This document shows, piece by piece, positions 57,226 through 64,000 of a DNA stretch of 64,000 bases; the first letter of the stretch is position 1; every line of letters begins with the position of its first letter. The translations under genes and the position numbers were made by a program. This DNA comes from an uncultured Methanobrevibacter sp. (GTDB lineage Archaea > Methanobacteriota > Methanobacteria > Methanobacteriales > Methanobacteriaceae). The stretch lies in contig NZ_OMWD01000023.1 in NCBI RefSeq assembly GCF_900314695.1, forward strand, positions 1-64,000. Reading direction: 5' to 3'. The notes under the pieces were generated by a model, which made no database searches, was not told the origin of the DNA, and saw only the letters and a list, made by a program, of their open reading frames with translations.

Positions 57226-58566
57226 ATGAATTTAAACTCAAAATTTAATTATAGGGATTTTATAATATTCATAGTACCCGTTCTAATATTCTCATTATAT
57301 CTTTACATATATAATCCGGGCATTTTGACTGCTGCTTCATTCAGCCAGCTTCACCAAATTGCTACAGGCGAATTTACCGGCGCATATCCGATATTGCACA
57401 CAATCATTGAGATGATATGTCTTAAAATCTATGCGTCCCCTGCATCAATCGGCGCTTTCCAGATACTGGTATTCAGCCTTATTTGGATGATTATATGCAA
57501 CTATCATCGTGATGATACAAAAAGCGACAGCAATGGATTCGTATTGCAGTTCATCATAACAATGATTGTATGTCTGATTCCAATAAATGCAATTTATTCA
57601 ATTACATTGTCAAGCAATATCCTATTCAGCTATGCAGTGCTGTTTTTATGTTTCCTCATTAAGGTAATAATCGACAGAAACGGTCAAATCAGCACTAAAC
57701 TGGGCATAATGATTGCTGTAACACTTGCATTCATAAGCGGACTGAACACCTTTGGAATTTACGTATCAGTGCTTTCATTGATAATAATCATGGCATATCT
57801 CTTTATAAAGAAAACTCCTCAGGATGCATTGATAAAGCTTGGTCTTATAAGCGTTGTTTGCATAGTCCTGATTACATCATTAGGTATGATATATCAAACC
57901 GATGCCAACAACAATTTCCCTGCAAATGATGCATTTGAAGATGGAGTAAATCTTGAAAATGCTAAAAGTCAGTTTTTCAAGGGAATCAATGACGTTCCAA
58001 AGGAAGGCTTTGAAAATGCAACTCAGGTAAATGTCAAAACAGACAAGTTCAAGTCACTGAATTCAATCGTTGACATGACCCGTGAAAACATCATCCTTGA
58101 CGGGCTTTTAAACAGTCCTATAGTCTATGTGATTCTGTCAATAATTCTTCTTGGATTCATTTACTACACAACAGATTCCCATGAAATATTTTTAATTTTC
58201 ATTCCGAATCTGTTGAACATGGTAATATGTCTTGTGAGTGGTCAAAACAATCTTTATTCAAATCTGCTGGTCTGCTATTTGATAATAATAATTCTGGCAA
58301 ATATGTGGCCAAACCTTAAATCTCAAGGGACTGAAACCCCTGCGCCTGCCAGAACCGAACAGCCAGCCCGAATCATGAGCCAACCAAAGGAGTATGTTCC
58401 TCCAAAAGCTGAAATGAACCAACCTCAAGAGGAATATCAGACTGTTGATTATCAACTTGAAGAATTGACCTTGGATGAAGGCACAAATCAAAGAATCGAA
58501 TATGAAGATGGCGGATCTGATTTGGTGGATGAAATTCTAAATGAAATTAAAAACGAAAAGAAATGA
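57226..58566 (+). CDS. Reduced paralogue of the GT-C-like membrane protein
   Basis: A 446-residue membrane protein that follows the 34997 product in its first ~230 residues (NYRDFIIFIVPVLIFSLYLY, NPGILTAASFSQLHQIATGE, FQILVFSLIWMIICNY, CLIPINAIYSITLSSN) and again in its last membrane segments. Three changes suggest altered or lost activity: the FDS motif (Asp47 in the longer protein) reads AAS here, the NWHP motif reads GAYP, and most of the large outer loop (over 100 residues) is gone. The cytoplasmic tail (~365-446) is short, Pro/Glu-rich and lacks the repeats. No binding site at the ATG; leaderless start likely. It sits immediately after the ALP array. Confidence 0.7.
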   Translation: MNLNSKFNYRDFIIFIVPVLIFSLYLYIYNPGILTAASFSQLHQIATGEFTGAYPILHTIIEMICLKIYASPASIGAFQILVFSLIWMIICNYHRDDTKSDSNGFVLQFIITMIVCLIPINAIYSITLSSNILFSYAVLFLCFLIKVIIDRNGQISTKLGIMIAVTLAFISGLNTFGIYVSVLSLIIIMAYLFIKKTPQDALIKLGLISVVCIVLITSLGMIYQTDANNNFPANDAFEDGVNLENAKSQFFKGINDVPKEGFENATQVNVKTDKFKSLNSIVDMTRENIILDGLLNSPIVYVILSIILLGFIYYTTDSHEIFLIFIPNLLNMVICLVSGQNNLYSNLLVCYLIIIILANMWPNLKSQGTETPAPARTEQPARIMSQPKEYVPPKAEMNQPQEEYQTVDYQLEELTLDEGTNQRIEYEDGGSDLVDEILNEIKNEKK

Positions 58567-58646
58567 TGATTGATTTATATAATATGAAAAATAATAATTT
58601 AATTACAAAAAGGATTAAGTTGAAATTTCTTTTTAAAGGTGATTAA

Positions 58647-59282
58647 ATGGATAAAAAGGAATTGATAATAATCGGAATAGTAATCGTTATCTTTATAGTG
58701 GTTGCAGGTGTCATGCTTTCCCCTTCAACCGGGGCGAAGGACACCGAATTGAAAATGCTTAATAACGGAACCCTTGGAGAAAACGGTACAATATACATCA
58801 AGTTAACCGATGCACAAAAGCAATCATTGGCTGATAAGCCAGTTACAGTAAAAATTACTGATAAAAGCGGAAAAGAAGTTTTATCAAAAACTGTCAAAAC
58901 ACACGTTACCGGCGTTGCAATCGTTAAACTTGCCAAGATGAGTCCCGGAGAATATGAGGTTAAGGTAAGCTATGACGGAGACAACAACTATACGGCAAGC
59001 AGTCTCAAAGAAAAAATCAATGTCAAGTCAGGTTATGTTGAAGAGGATATTAACATGACTGCAATGATTGGAAGCGATACCGATACAACAGACACACAAA
59101 CAGCATCCCCTGATACATCTACTGATTCATACAATTCATATACACATGACTACAGTGACACATCACAGGACAGCTCCGACACAGGCAGTGATGATGATAG
59201 TGGCACTGCAGTAATTGATGAAAACGGTAACGAAGCGGAAACTGTAATTGATGAAAACGGCCACGAAGTACCCGAAACATGA
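58647..59282 (+). CDS. Membrane-anchored Ig-like domain protein
   Basis: A 211-residue protein. One N-terminal transmembrane segment (LIIIGIVIVIFIVVAGVML, ~5-23) acts as an anchor. Residues ~35-130 are a single Ig-like domain of the ALP type (NGTLGENGTIYIKLTD, VSYDGDNNYTASSLKEKI). Residues ~135-211 are a low-complexity Asp/Ser/Thr stalk with a duplicated VIDENGNEAET/VIDENGHEVPE ending. Unlike ALPs it is held in the membrane by its N-terminus and has an acidic, not basic, tail. AGGTGATTAAATG gives a clear start. Function unknown; possibly a partner of the cationic ALP tails (speculative). Confidence 0.65.
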   Translation: MDKKELIIIGIVIVIFIVVAGVMLSPSTGAKDTELKMLNNGTLGENGTIYIKLTDAQKQSLADKPVTVKITDKSGKEVLSKTVKTHVTGVAIVKLAKMSPGEYEVKVSYDGDNNYTASSLKEKINVKSGYVEEDINMTAMIGSDTDTTDTQTASPDTSTDSYNSYTHDYSDTSQDSSDTGSDDDSGTAVIDENGNEAETVIDENGHEVPET

Positions 59283-59309
59283 TAAGGAATTTAACTTCCT
59301 TATTTTTTT
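59282..59309. terminator. Bidirectional hairpin terminator
   Basis: Stem ATAAGGAA (59282-59289) / TTCCTTAT (59296-59303), then TTTTTTT. Read on the minus strand it directly follows the stop of the small frame at 59308-59490 and is preceded by an A-run. Confidence 0.65.
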
Positions 59310-59490
59310 ATTTTTTTACAGATAGATAACACCACAACTTTAAATGAAATTTATAGATTAAACTTATTAAATCAAATCTGCATCCAAGAAAAATAAAACC
59401 AACACCTGAAAATATTAAAAATATAAACCATCTAATTAAAATAATGAATTCAAAAATGAGTGCCCGAGAAGCCTGATTAAATATTTTCAT
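59308..59490 (-). CDS. Possible small membrane protein
   Basis: A 60-residue open frame that neatly fills an otherwise empty gap. Residues ~10-35 are strongly hydrophobic with one Arg (FEFIILIRWFIFLIFSGVGF), followed by a basic C-terminus (KFHLKLWCYLSVKK). It ends exactly at the bidirectional terminator. Upstream (59500-59515) is GGGGGTATAAATC, which could serve as TATA box or distant binding site. No homologue known to me; could be chance. Confidence 0.35.
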   Translation of the reverse strand: MKIFNQASRALIFEFIILIRWFIFLIFSGVGFIFLGCRFDLISLIYKFHLKLWCYLSVKK

Positions 59491-59550
59491 TTAAGTGATT
59501 TATACCCCCTAAAAAACAGAAATTATAATACCTAAAAAGGGAGGTATTTC

Positions 59551-60894
59551 ATGGCAATTTCAAAATCCACAAAAGACAATTGGGAAAGTGAAATCAACAA
59601 AAAAGGTGGCGTCAGTATTGAAAAGCAATTGGCTGTGCCTTACACAGAAGAGGATTCATACGCTGCATTAATAAAAACTGTTGATAAAATAAACTACGGC
59701 AAAATTTTCGATGAAGACAAGGAATCCAAAGCCATGCTATTCGGCATTCAGCAAAGTGTCATGGCACGTGCACTGAATTTCAAAGGATATGCATATGTAG
59801 AAGCTATCGGAAGCGACGCTTCAATGTTATATCTGAAAGTTAAAAAAGCCAATGCCGATGCAATCATTGAAGAGCTGTTCAACCTGTTTACAGACATTCT
59901 TGAAAAGGACTACACCAAGACAACCACAACAGAATCATTAATCGCCAGAACAAATGTGAAAGGCCAAGATGTTGAAACCGCAGTATACGGATCAGATGAA
60001 TACAACAAAATCAGATATAAAAACAAGAACAGAGGCAGCACCTGGTCAGGTGTTATAACACTCATTGTTGGATTAGTAATGTTTTTAGGAGCTGCAAGTG
60101 GAAATTATGTGCTTAGAGGAACAAACAGCAGTGAAGCATTGCTTGTCGTGTCACTGCTTGTGATGGCATATGGAGGATACAAGATATATTCAGCCACAAA
60201 GTCCAATGATGCACCCAACACCAAAAATCCGCAGCCGGTAAAACAAAATACAAAAACGCTCAGCGAAAAAACATCAAAGCCAGAAACTGAAAAAAGGAAA
60301 GTACAGAGCAAAACAACCCCTAAAAAAACATCAAAGCCAGAACCTGAAAGAAAAGTACATAGCAAAACAACCCCTAAAAAAACATCAAAGCCAGAACCTG
60401 AAAGAAAAGTGCAAAGCAAAACAAGCCCTACAAAAACATCAAACAACAACAAGACAATAGCAATAGTTGCAATTGCAGTTATAGCTCTGATAGCCATTAT
60501 CGGCTTTGGATTGATTAACTCAGGCTCAGACAACACATATTCCGACAGCAGTTATAACAGCGGCCAATCAGGATTTGGAAGTTCAGCCGACCTATCCAAC
60601 ACAAAGATAATAATAACGGACGCCCATGACAACGCAGGATGGTGCTTTGTCTGGGGTTATGTAGACCCAGTACCAGCAGATTCTGATTATTCAATGCTTA
60701 GAACATATTACTATGATGCAAAAGGAAACATCATAACATATCATGACAGTCAAATCAACCAATCAAGTCAGGTCGGCGATTCATACATTCTCGATGACTG
60801 TGATATGAACCACAAAAAAGTAGCCGAAGTTTCAGTAACACTGTACGACAGTGCACACAATAACGTGACAACTGCAACATCCAAGGTAAAATAG
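59551..60894 (+). CDS. Envelope protein with cytoplasmic head, membrane segments, repeat linker and outer domain
   Basis: A 447-residue protein. Residues 1-~130 form a soluble alpha/beta domain (VSIEKQLAVPYTEEDSYAAL ... YLKVKKANADAIIEELFNLF). Two close transmembrane segments lie at ~165-210. A linker of three ~18-residue repeats (KTSKPEPERKVxSKTTPK) spans ~240-300, then a third transmembrane segment ~305-327 (TIAIVAIAVIALIAIIGFGL). The outer part (~345-447) is a beta domain (IIITDAHDNAGWCFVWGYVD ... VSVTLYDSAHNNV) of the FxLYD/DUF3426-like kind. Strong GGGAGG site before the ATG. Function unknown; may link a cytoplasmic sensor to the envelope. Confidence 0.65.
   Translation: MAISKSTKDNWESEINKKGGVSIEKQLAVPYTEEDSYAALIKTVDKINYGKIFDEDKESKAMLFGIQQSVMARALNFKGYAYVEAIGSDASMLYLKVKKANADAIIEELFNLFTDILEKDYTKTTTTESLIARTNVKGQDVETAVYGSDEYNKIRYKNKNRGSTWSGVITLIVGLVMFLGAASGNYVLRGTNSSEALLVVSLLVMAYGGYKIYSATKSNDAPNTKNPQPVKQNTKTLSEKTSKPETEKRKVQSKTTPKKTSKPEPERKVHSKTTPKKTSKPEPERKVQSKTSPTKTSNNNKTIAIVAIAVIALIAIIGFGLINSGSDNTYSDSSYNSGQSGFGSSADLSNTKIIITDAHDNAGWCFVWGYVDPVPADSDYSMLRTYYYDAKGNIITYHDSQINQSSQVGDSYILDDCDMNHKKVAEVSVTLYDSAHNNVTTATSKVK
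60271..60445 (+). repeat. 54-base in-frame repeat
   Basis: Unit beginning ACATCAAAGCCAGAA at 60271, 60328, 60382 and (partial) 60436; spacing 57, 54, 54. Encodes the Lys/Pro-rich linker of the envelope protein. Confidence 0.85.
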
Positions 60895-60901
60895 GAATTA
60901 T

Positions 60902-60927
60902 TGGAGCAATCACGCTCCACTTTTTTT
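60902..60927 (+). terminator. Terminator
   Basis: Stem TGGAGC (60902-60907) / GCTCCA (60914-60919), 6-base loop, then CTTTTTTT, directly after the envelope protein gene. Confidence 0.85.
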
Positions 60928-61178
60928 AATTTTTAAATTAAATGTTGACATTTGCAACAATCAACTCTTTCAAAAAAAATTCGAAGCTACGGCAGTGCAA
61001 CTTCGAATCGGATTTTTCACGACTTGTTAATCAGTCATTTAAAATATTGATTTTAATAGCATATAAATGAATTGGTTTGAAACAAAAAATTACACAAAAC
61101 TTATCCAAATAACCAATATCAAAATTTCTGAGAAAAAATTAGAAAATAGAATGATTTAAAATTATAATTCTTACTGAA
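60928..61178. other. Intergenic region with a hairpin
   Basis: No gene seen. An 8-base inverted repeat ATTCGAAG (60979-60986) / CTTCGAAT (61001-61008) encloses CTACGGCAGTGCAA. Its purpose is unknown; it could be a late terminator for the converging thioesterase transcript. The rest is AT-rich without open frames. Confidence 0.35.
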
Positions 61179-61577
61179 TCATAATTTAAATCCGGTCCCA
61201 ATGAATTGGGCAACGTCACGACCAGTATCGTCACTTATATCAACATTGACAATGGAAGATGTCCTGCCGTCCTTTCTGCATGTTGCATGAGCTATAAGCT
61301 TTTCTCCTTTTGGAGCAGAAAGATAATGAATGTCAACCTGCTGTGCAACAGTAAGCTGGTGTATCTGATTTGAGAGAACAGCAAAAGCAAAATCAGCCAA
61401 TGTAAATATTACTCCCCCCATCACACCGCCGTAAGCGTTTCTATGATTGTCAGTTAATTTCAAAGAGCATATTGCATGATCTTCACTCAACTCATCCAAT
61501 GTAACGCCAGTATCAACTGCAAACTTGTCCTTGTAGAAGAACTCCCTTGCACTTTCAATATCATCAAAATTTGCCAT
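61179..61577 (-). CDS. PaaI-type hotdog thioesterase
   Basis: A 132-residue single hotdog domain. The signature HRNAYGGVMGGVIFTLADFA (~44-63) gives the central helix and the catalytic acid (Asp61) of PaaI-like acyl-CoA thioesterases, followed by HYLSAPKGEKLIAHATCRKDGR. It hydrolyses acyl-CoA thioesters; the true substrate here is unknown. AGGTGA at 61584-61589 sets the start. It is unrelated to the surface cluster and marks the return to housekeeping genes. Confidence 0.85.
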   Translation of the reverse strand: MANFDDIESAREFFYKDKFAVDTGVTLDELSEDHAICSLKLTDNHRNAYGGVMGGVIFTLADFAFAVLSNQIHQLTVAQQVDIHYLSAPKGEKLIAHATCRKDGRTSSIVNVDISDDTGRDVAQFIGTGFKL

Positions 61578-61633
61578 TTTTTCACCTAAACTTATTATAG
61601 TTCACAAAATACTTAAAATTTTTGAACAGGAAA

Positions 61634-62767
61634 TTATCTAGTCAAATATGAAATTGCCCAAACGGCGATAATTGACAAAAGACAGGATATGATGATTGCC
61701 GGAGGATAAAAGAAATATCCGATTACCATACCTATTCCAACAAAGACAATTGTTGTTACGAATACCAGATTATTTTTCAATGCAAGCATCAGGGCAACGT
61801 TTCCCTTATCCGCATTCTTCAAGGCTTTTGATGTGACAATGGATATAATTGCAACGACGATAAAATCAATCCCATAGCATGCCTGAGGCACAAACGAATA
61901 AAAGTTATGTGAAACGAATACTGAAAGGTATGGAATCAGTGACAATACAAACATTGACGCTCCAATTGACCATATAACAGCAGTGTCAATTTTATTTACG
62001 ATGGAAAATAGATTGTTGTTGTAGTTCCAGTAATTGAAACATACGATAAAGCTGATTATATAAGCCAAAAATTCGATTTTCAAATCGAACAAATCCTGCC
62101 AGGTACCGCCTGAAGCCATTGTTATTTCCAAAACAAGAACTGTCAATATGATAGCTATAATTGCATCAAACAAAGCTTCAAATCTTCCACTGCTTTCAAT
62201 TTCAGATTTGGTGGAAATTGCTATGAAAAACCAATAGATGGTGGCTATGATACATGAAATAAATATTCCAGGAGTATAGACTGTGTATGTGACCAAAAAT
62301 CCGATTAGAATAACTATTACGGGAACATATCGCCAAAAGTTCTTAAGGTTTATTTTCTTAAGTTTAGCATTATATGGATTTGCACGGATTATAAGAAAAG
62401 TGGACAGGTTATAGCATGCATTTGTGGCCAAAAACAAAATTCCAAACATCGTTTGAGCAGGAACAGACTGAGGATTCAGGGAAACCCATGATGCAAAATA
62501 TGGAAGAATTGAAATGATAAATATCAGGACACCATAAACCACTACAATCAGGTTGTTTATCTCATCAACCATTTGGAAAAGGTTGTGGTCATTATACCAA
62601 GTGTTGAATATGATTAAAAAACAGATTCCATAAATAAGATAGCTTGCATTTAAAGATATGACCCCCTCCCATGTTGGAGCGGGAGGTTGAGCCAGCTTCA
62701 ATACCAGAACAGTGATAATAATTGCAAGAATTGCATCCATGAATGTTTCGAATCTATCAGTTTGCAT
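61634..62767 (-). CDS. Tandem TMEM175/DUF1211-like membrane protein
   Basis: A 377-residue protein with about 12 transmembrane segments in two homologous halves. Each half begins with the family motif: RFETFMDAILAIIITVLVLK at 5-24 and RFEALFDAIIAIILTVLVLE near 195-214; each also has an IxFNTWYNDHN / CFNYWNYNNN segment. Known TMEM175 family members are potassium or proton-permeable channels; bacterial ones are usually single six-helix units forming tetramers, whereas this one is fused like the animal protein. The FSD core motif reads FMD and LFD. A TATA-like TATATTTTAT lies at 62794-62803, and no binding site precedes the ATG. Confidence 0.75.
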   Translation of the reverse strand: MQTDRFETFMDAILAIIITVLVLKLAQPPAPTWEGVISLNASYLIYGICFLIIFNTWYNDHNLFQMVDEINNLIVVVYGVLIFIISILPYFASWVSLNPQSVPAQTMFGILFLATNACYNLSTFLIIRANPYNAKLKKINLKNFWRYVPVIVILIGFLVTYTVYTPGIFISCIIATIYWFFIAISTKSEIESSGRFEALFDAIIAIILTVLVLEITMASGGTWQDLFDLKIEFLAYIISFIVCFNYWNYNNNLFSIVNKIDTAVIWSIGASMFVLSLIPYLSVFVSHNFYSFVPQACYGIDFIVVAIISIVTSKALKNADKGNVALMLALKNNLVFVTTIVFVGIGMVIGYFFYPPAIIISCLLSIIAVWAISYLTR

Positions 62768-62822
62768 GATAAGATATTGGACTTTATGATAGATAAAATA
62801 TACACAATCAAGGATTTGGGTA

Positions 62823-62840
62823 CTTCGCCCGGAGGCGAAG
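62823..62840. terminator. GC-rich hairpin after the MFS gene
   Basis: Perfect 7-base stem CTTCGCC / GGCGAAG with a 4-base loop, 2 bases past the stop of the minus-strand transporter gene. No T-run follows on that strand, so it may act as an mRNA 3' end structure rather than a classical terminator. Confidence 0.45.
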
Positions 62841-62842
62841 CA

Positions 62843-64000
62843 TTATCCTCTTTTTGTGTTGAATTCATCCTTTGAACGTATGCCGACAAGTGAAGCGAAT
62901 ACTGCCAGAATACATGCGACTGTACAAATAAGACAGATTGTCTGAGATGCCTGAACAATCATTGCAGCATATTCCGGTGCCAGCTGCAGAGATCCCATTA
63001 CCCAAGCAAATACCAATGTCAAAAGACCAAGACTCATGGTCTGACCTATTGTCCTCATTGTTGCCTGTGAAGCGGAAGCTGTTGGAGCATACTTCGGAGG
63101 AACTGAACTCATTATTGCATTCATGTTTGGGCTTGAGAAAAGTCCCATGCCTATACCCTGCAAAATCATGGCCAATATGACTATATAAAGTGGAGTGTCT
63201 CCGTTTAAAAATGACAATATTGCCAGTGCAATGGCAGCAATTCCGATTCCAACTGCCGCAAGCTTTTGCGGATGTATCCTGTCAGACAGCTTTCCGGCAT
63301 TCGGAGCCATGATTGCCATTATGACAGGAGTGATTATCAATATCAAACCGGACATCTGAGCATTCCAACCGCGCACATACTGGAAATGATAATTCAAGAT
63401 TGTTGTAACCACCATAATTGCAAGATAGCTGCATAGAGCAGCCACATTGGATGATGTGAACTTTCTGTTTTTAAATAAATTCATGTTGAACACAGGAGAG
63501 TCCTGTCTAAGCTCATATGCTCCGAATATGCACAGCATGACAATCCCAACCATTGTCAGAATTACTCCCTGAGTATTAACCAGTGAAGTGAAGCCGTATA
63601 TGAATGTCAGTATGCCTATTGCCCAAAGGATTGAGCCTAACTTATCGATTGGTTGACCTTCATAGGTTTTCCACTCCTGCGGGATTTTTACCATCATTAG
63701 AATTATACATAATACCAAAAATGGAATTACAAAGTAAAACATTGATCTCCAGCCGAGATTTTGAACCAGAAATCCGCAGATTACTGGTGAAAGGGATGTT
63801 GCAAGGTATACTCCAGTTACGGTAAAGCCCAATGCCTTTCCCCTGTTTTGGGGTTTGACGGCCTGCACAACCATTGCCATTGCAGATACATTTAAAAATG
63901 CCACACCTGCTCCCTGAACTATTCTGAATATCATAAATGATTCTGTTGAAAATGACAAGACCGCACCAATTGATCCTATCAAATACACGATGATTCCGGC
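62843..64000 (-). CDS. MFS drug-type exporter (5' end outside window)
   Basis: The last 386 codons of a major facilitator protein; the frame is open through position 64000, so the GTG at 63988 is not a real start. Motif C of antiporters lies in FRIVQGAGVAFLN and GVYLATSLSPVICGFL, and ten or more transmembrane segments are visible. LSDRIHPQKLA is a motif-A-like loop. The layout fits the 14-helix DHA2 (EmrB/QacA) family, which exports drugs or small hydrophobic compounds by proton exchange. It is followed by the tandem TMEM175-like gene 75 bases downstream. Confidence 0.85.
   Translation of the reverse strand, partial: AGIIVYLIGSIGAVLSFSTESFMIFRIVQGAGVAFLNVSAMAMVVQAVKPQNRGKALGFTVTGVYLATSLSPVICGFLVQNLGWRSMFYFVIPFLVLCIILMMVKIPQEWKTYEGQPIDKLGSILWAIGILTFIYGFTSLVNTQGVILTMVGIVMLCIFGAYELRQDSPVFNMNLFKNRKFTSSNVAALCSYLAIMVVTTILNYHFQYVRGWNAQMSGLILIITPVIMAIMAPNAGKLSDRIHPQKLAAVGIGIAAIALAILSFLNGDTPLYIVILAMILQGIGMGLFSSPNMNAIMSSVPPKYAPTASASQATMRTIGQTMSLGLLTLVFAWVMGSLQLAPEYAAMIVQASQTICLICTVACILAVFASLVGIRSKDEFNTKRG

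Noticed and set aside
60979..61012. A tRNA-like TTCGAATC stretch with an inverted repeat, possibly a tRNA 3' end or attachment site
   Set aside because: No acceptor, D or anticodon arms fit upstream, and no integrase or matching repeat is seen in the window.
1..64000. Defence islands (CRISPR-Cas, restriction-modification, toxin-antitoxin), prophage
   Set aside because: No nuclease, helicase, integrase, capsid or methylase-restriction signatures are present; the methyltransferases belong to small-molecule/glycan types.

Overview
The window looks like a chromosome segment of a pseudomurein-walled methanogen of the Methanobacteriaceae, most like Methanobrevibacter. The support is very low GC, archaeal TATA-type promoters with AGGTGA/GGTGAT ribosome binding sites, some apparently leaderless starts, and a block of large secreted adhesin-like proteins (ALPs) with beta-helix and Ig-like repeats and Lys-rich C-termini. 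No rRNA, tRNA or single-copy marker gene is present, so genus is inferred from gene content and not proven.

Layout. 1-1.6 kb: two decayed IS1182-type transposase copies. 1.8-38.2 kb: a cell-surface polymer island. It holds a TagGH-like ABC exporter; a LicD-family enzyme; an asparagine-synthetase-like enzyme; two serine-hydrolase-like proteins; UDP-galactopyranose mutase (glf); single, double and triple GT2 glycosyltransferases; two GT2-TagF (CDP-glycerol glycerophosphotransferase-like) fusions; a GT2-GT4 fusion of TagE type; an FkbM methyltransferase; two related small methyltransferases plus the relic of a third; two related hexapeptide acyltransferases; and a multi-spanning GT-C-like membrane protein. 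Together these could make a galactofuranose-containing, phosphate-linked, acylated and methylated wall polymer and export it in the manner of wall teichoic acid.

38.3-57.1 kb: an ALP array with four intact genes, one long frameshifted gene, and one promoter-plus-tail remnant, separated by short hairpin terminators. 57.2-60.9 kb: a reduced paralogue of the GT-C-like protein and two small envelope proteins. 61-64 kb, minus strand: a PaaI-type thioesterase, a tandem TMEM175-like membrane protein and an MFS exporter that runs off the end.

Most notable: enzymes of the polymer island share interchangeable accessory domains. One tail (module X, with a WHD/WHN motif) is joined to a LicD enzyme, an AsnB-like enzyme and a serine hydrolase. 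A second tail (module Y) is joined to a hydrolase paralogue and to a stand-alone amidotransferase-like domain. This suggests a family of polymer-tailoring enzymes built from a common parts set. The ALP array shows repeated promoter cassettes, gene conversion, codon-usage mosaicism and truncation, as expected of a recombining surface-antigen locus.
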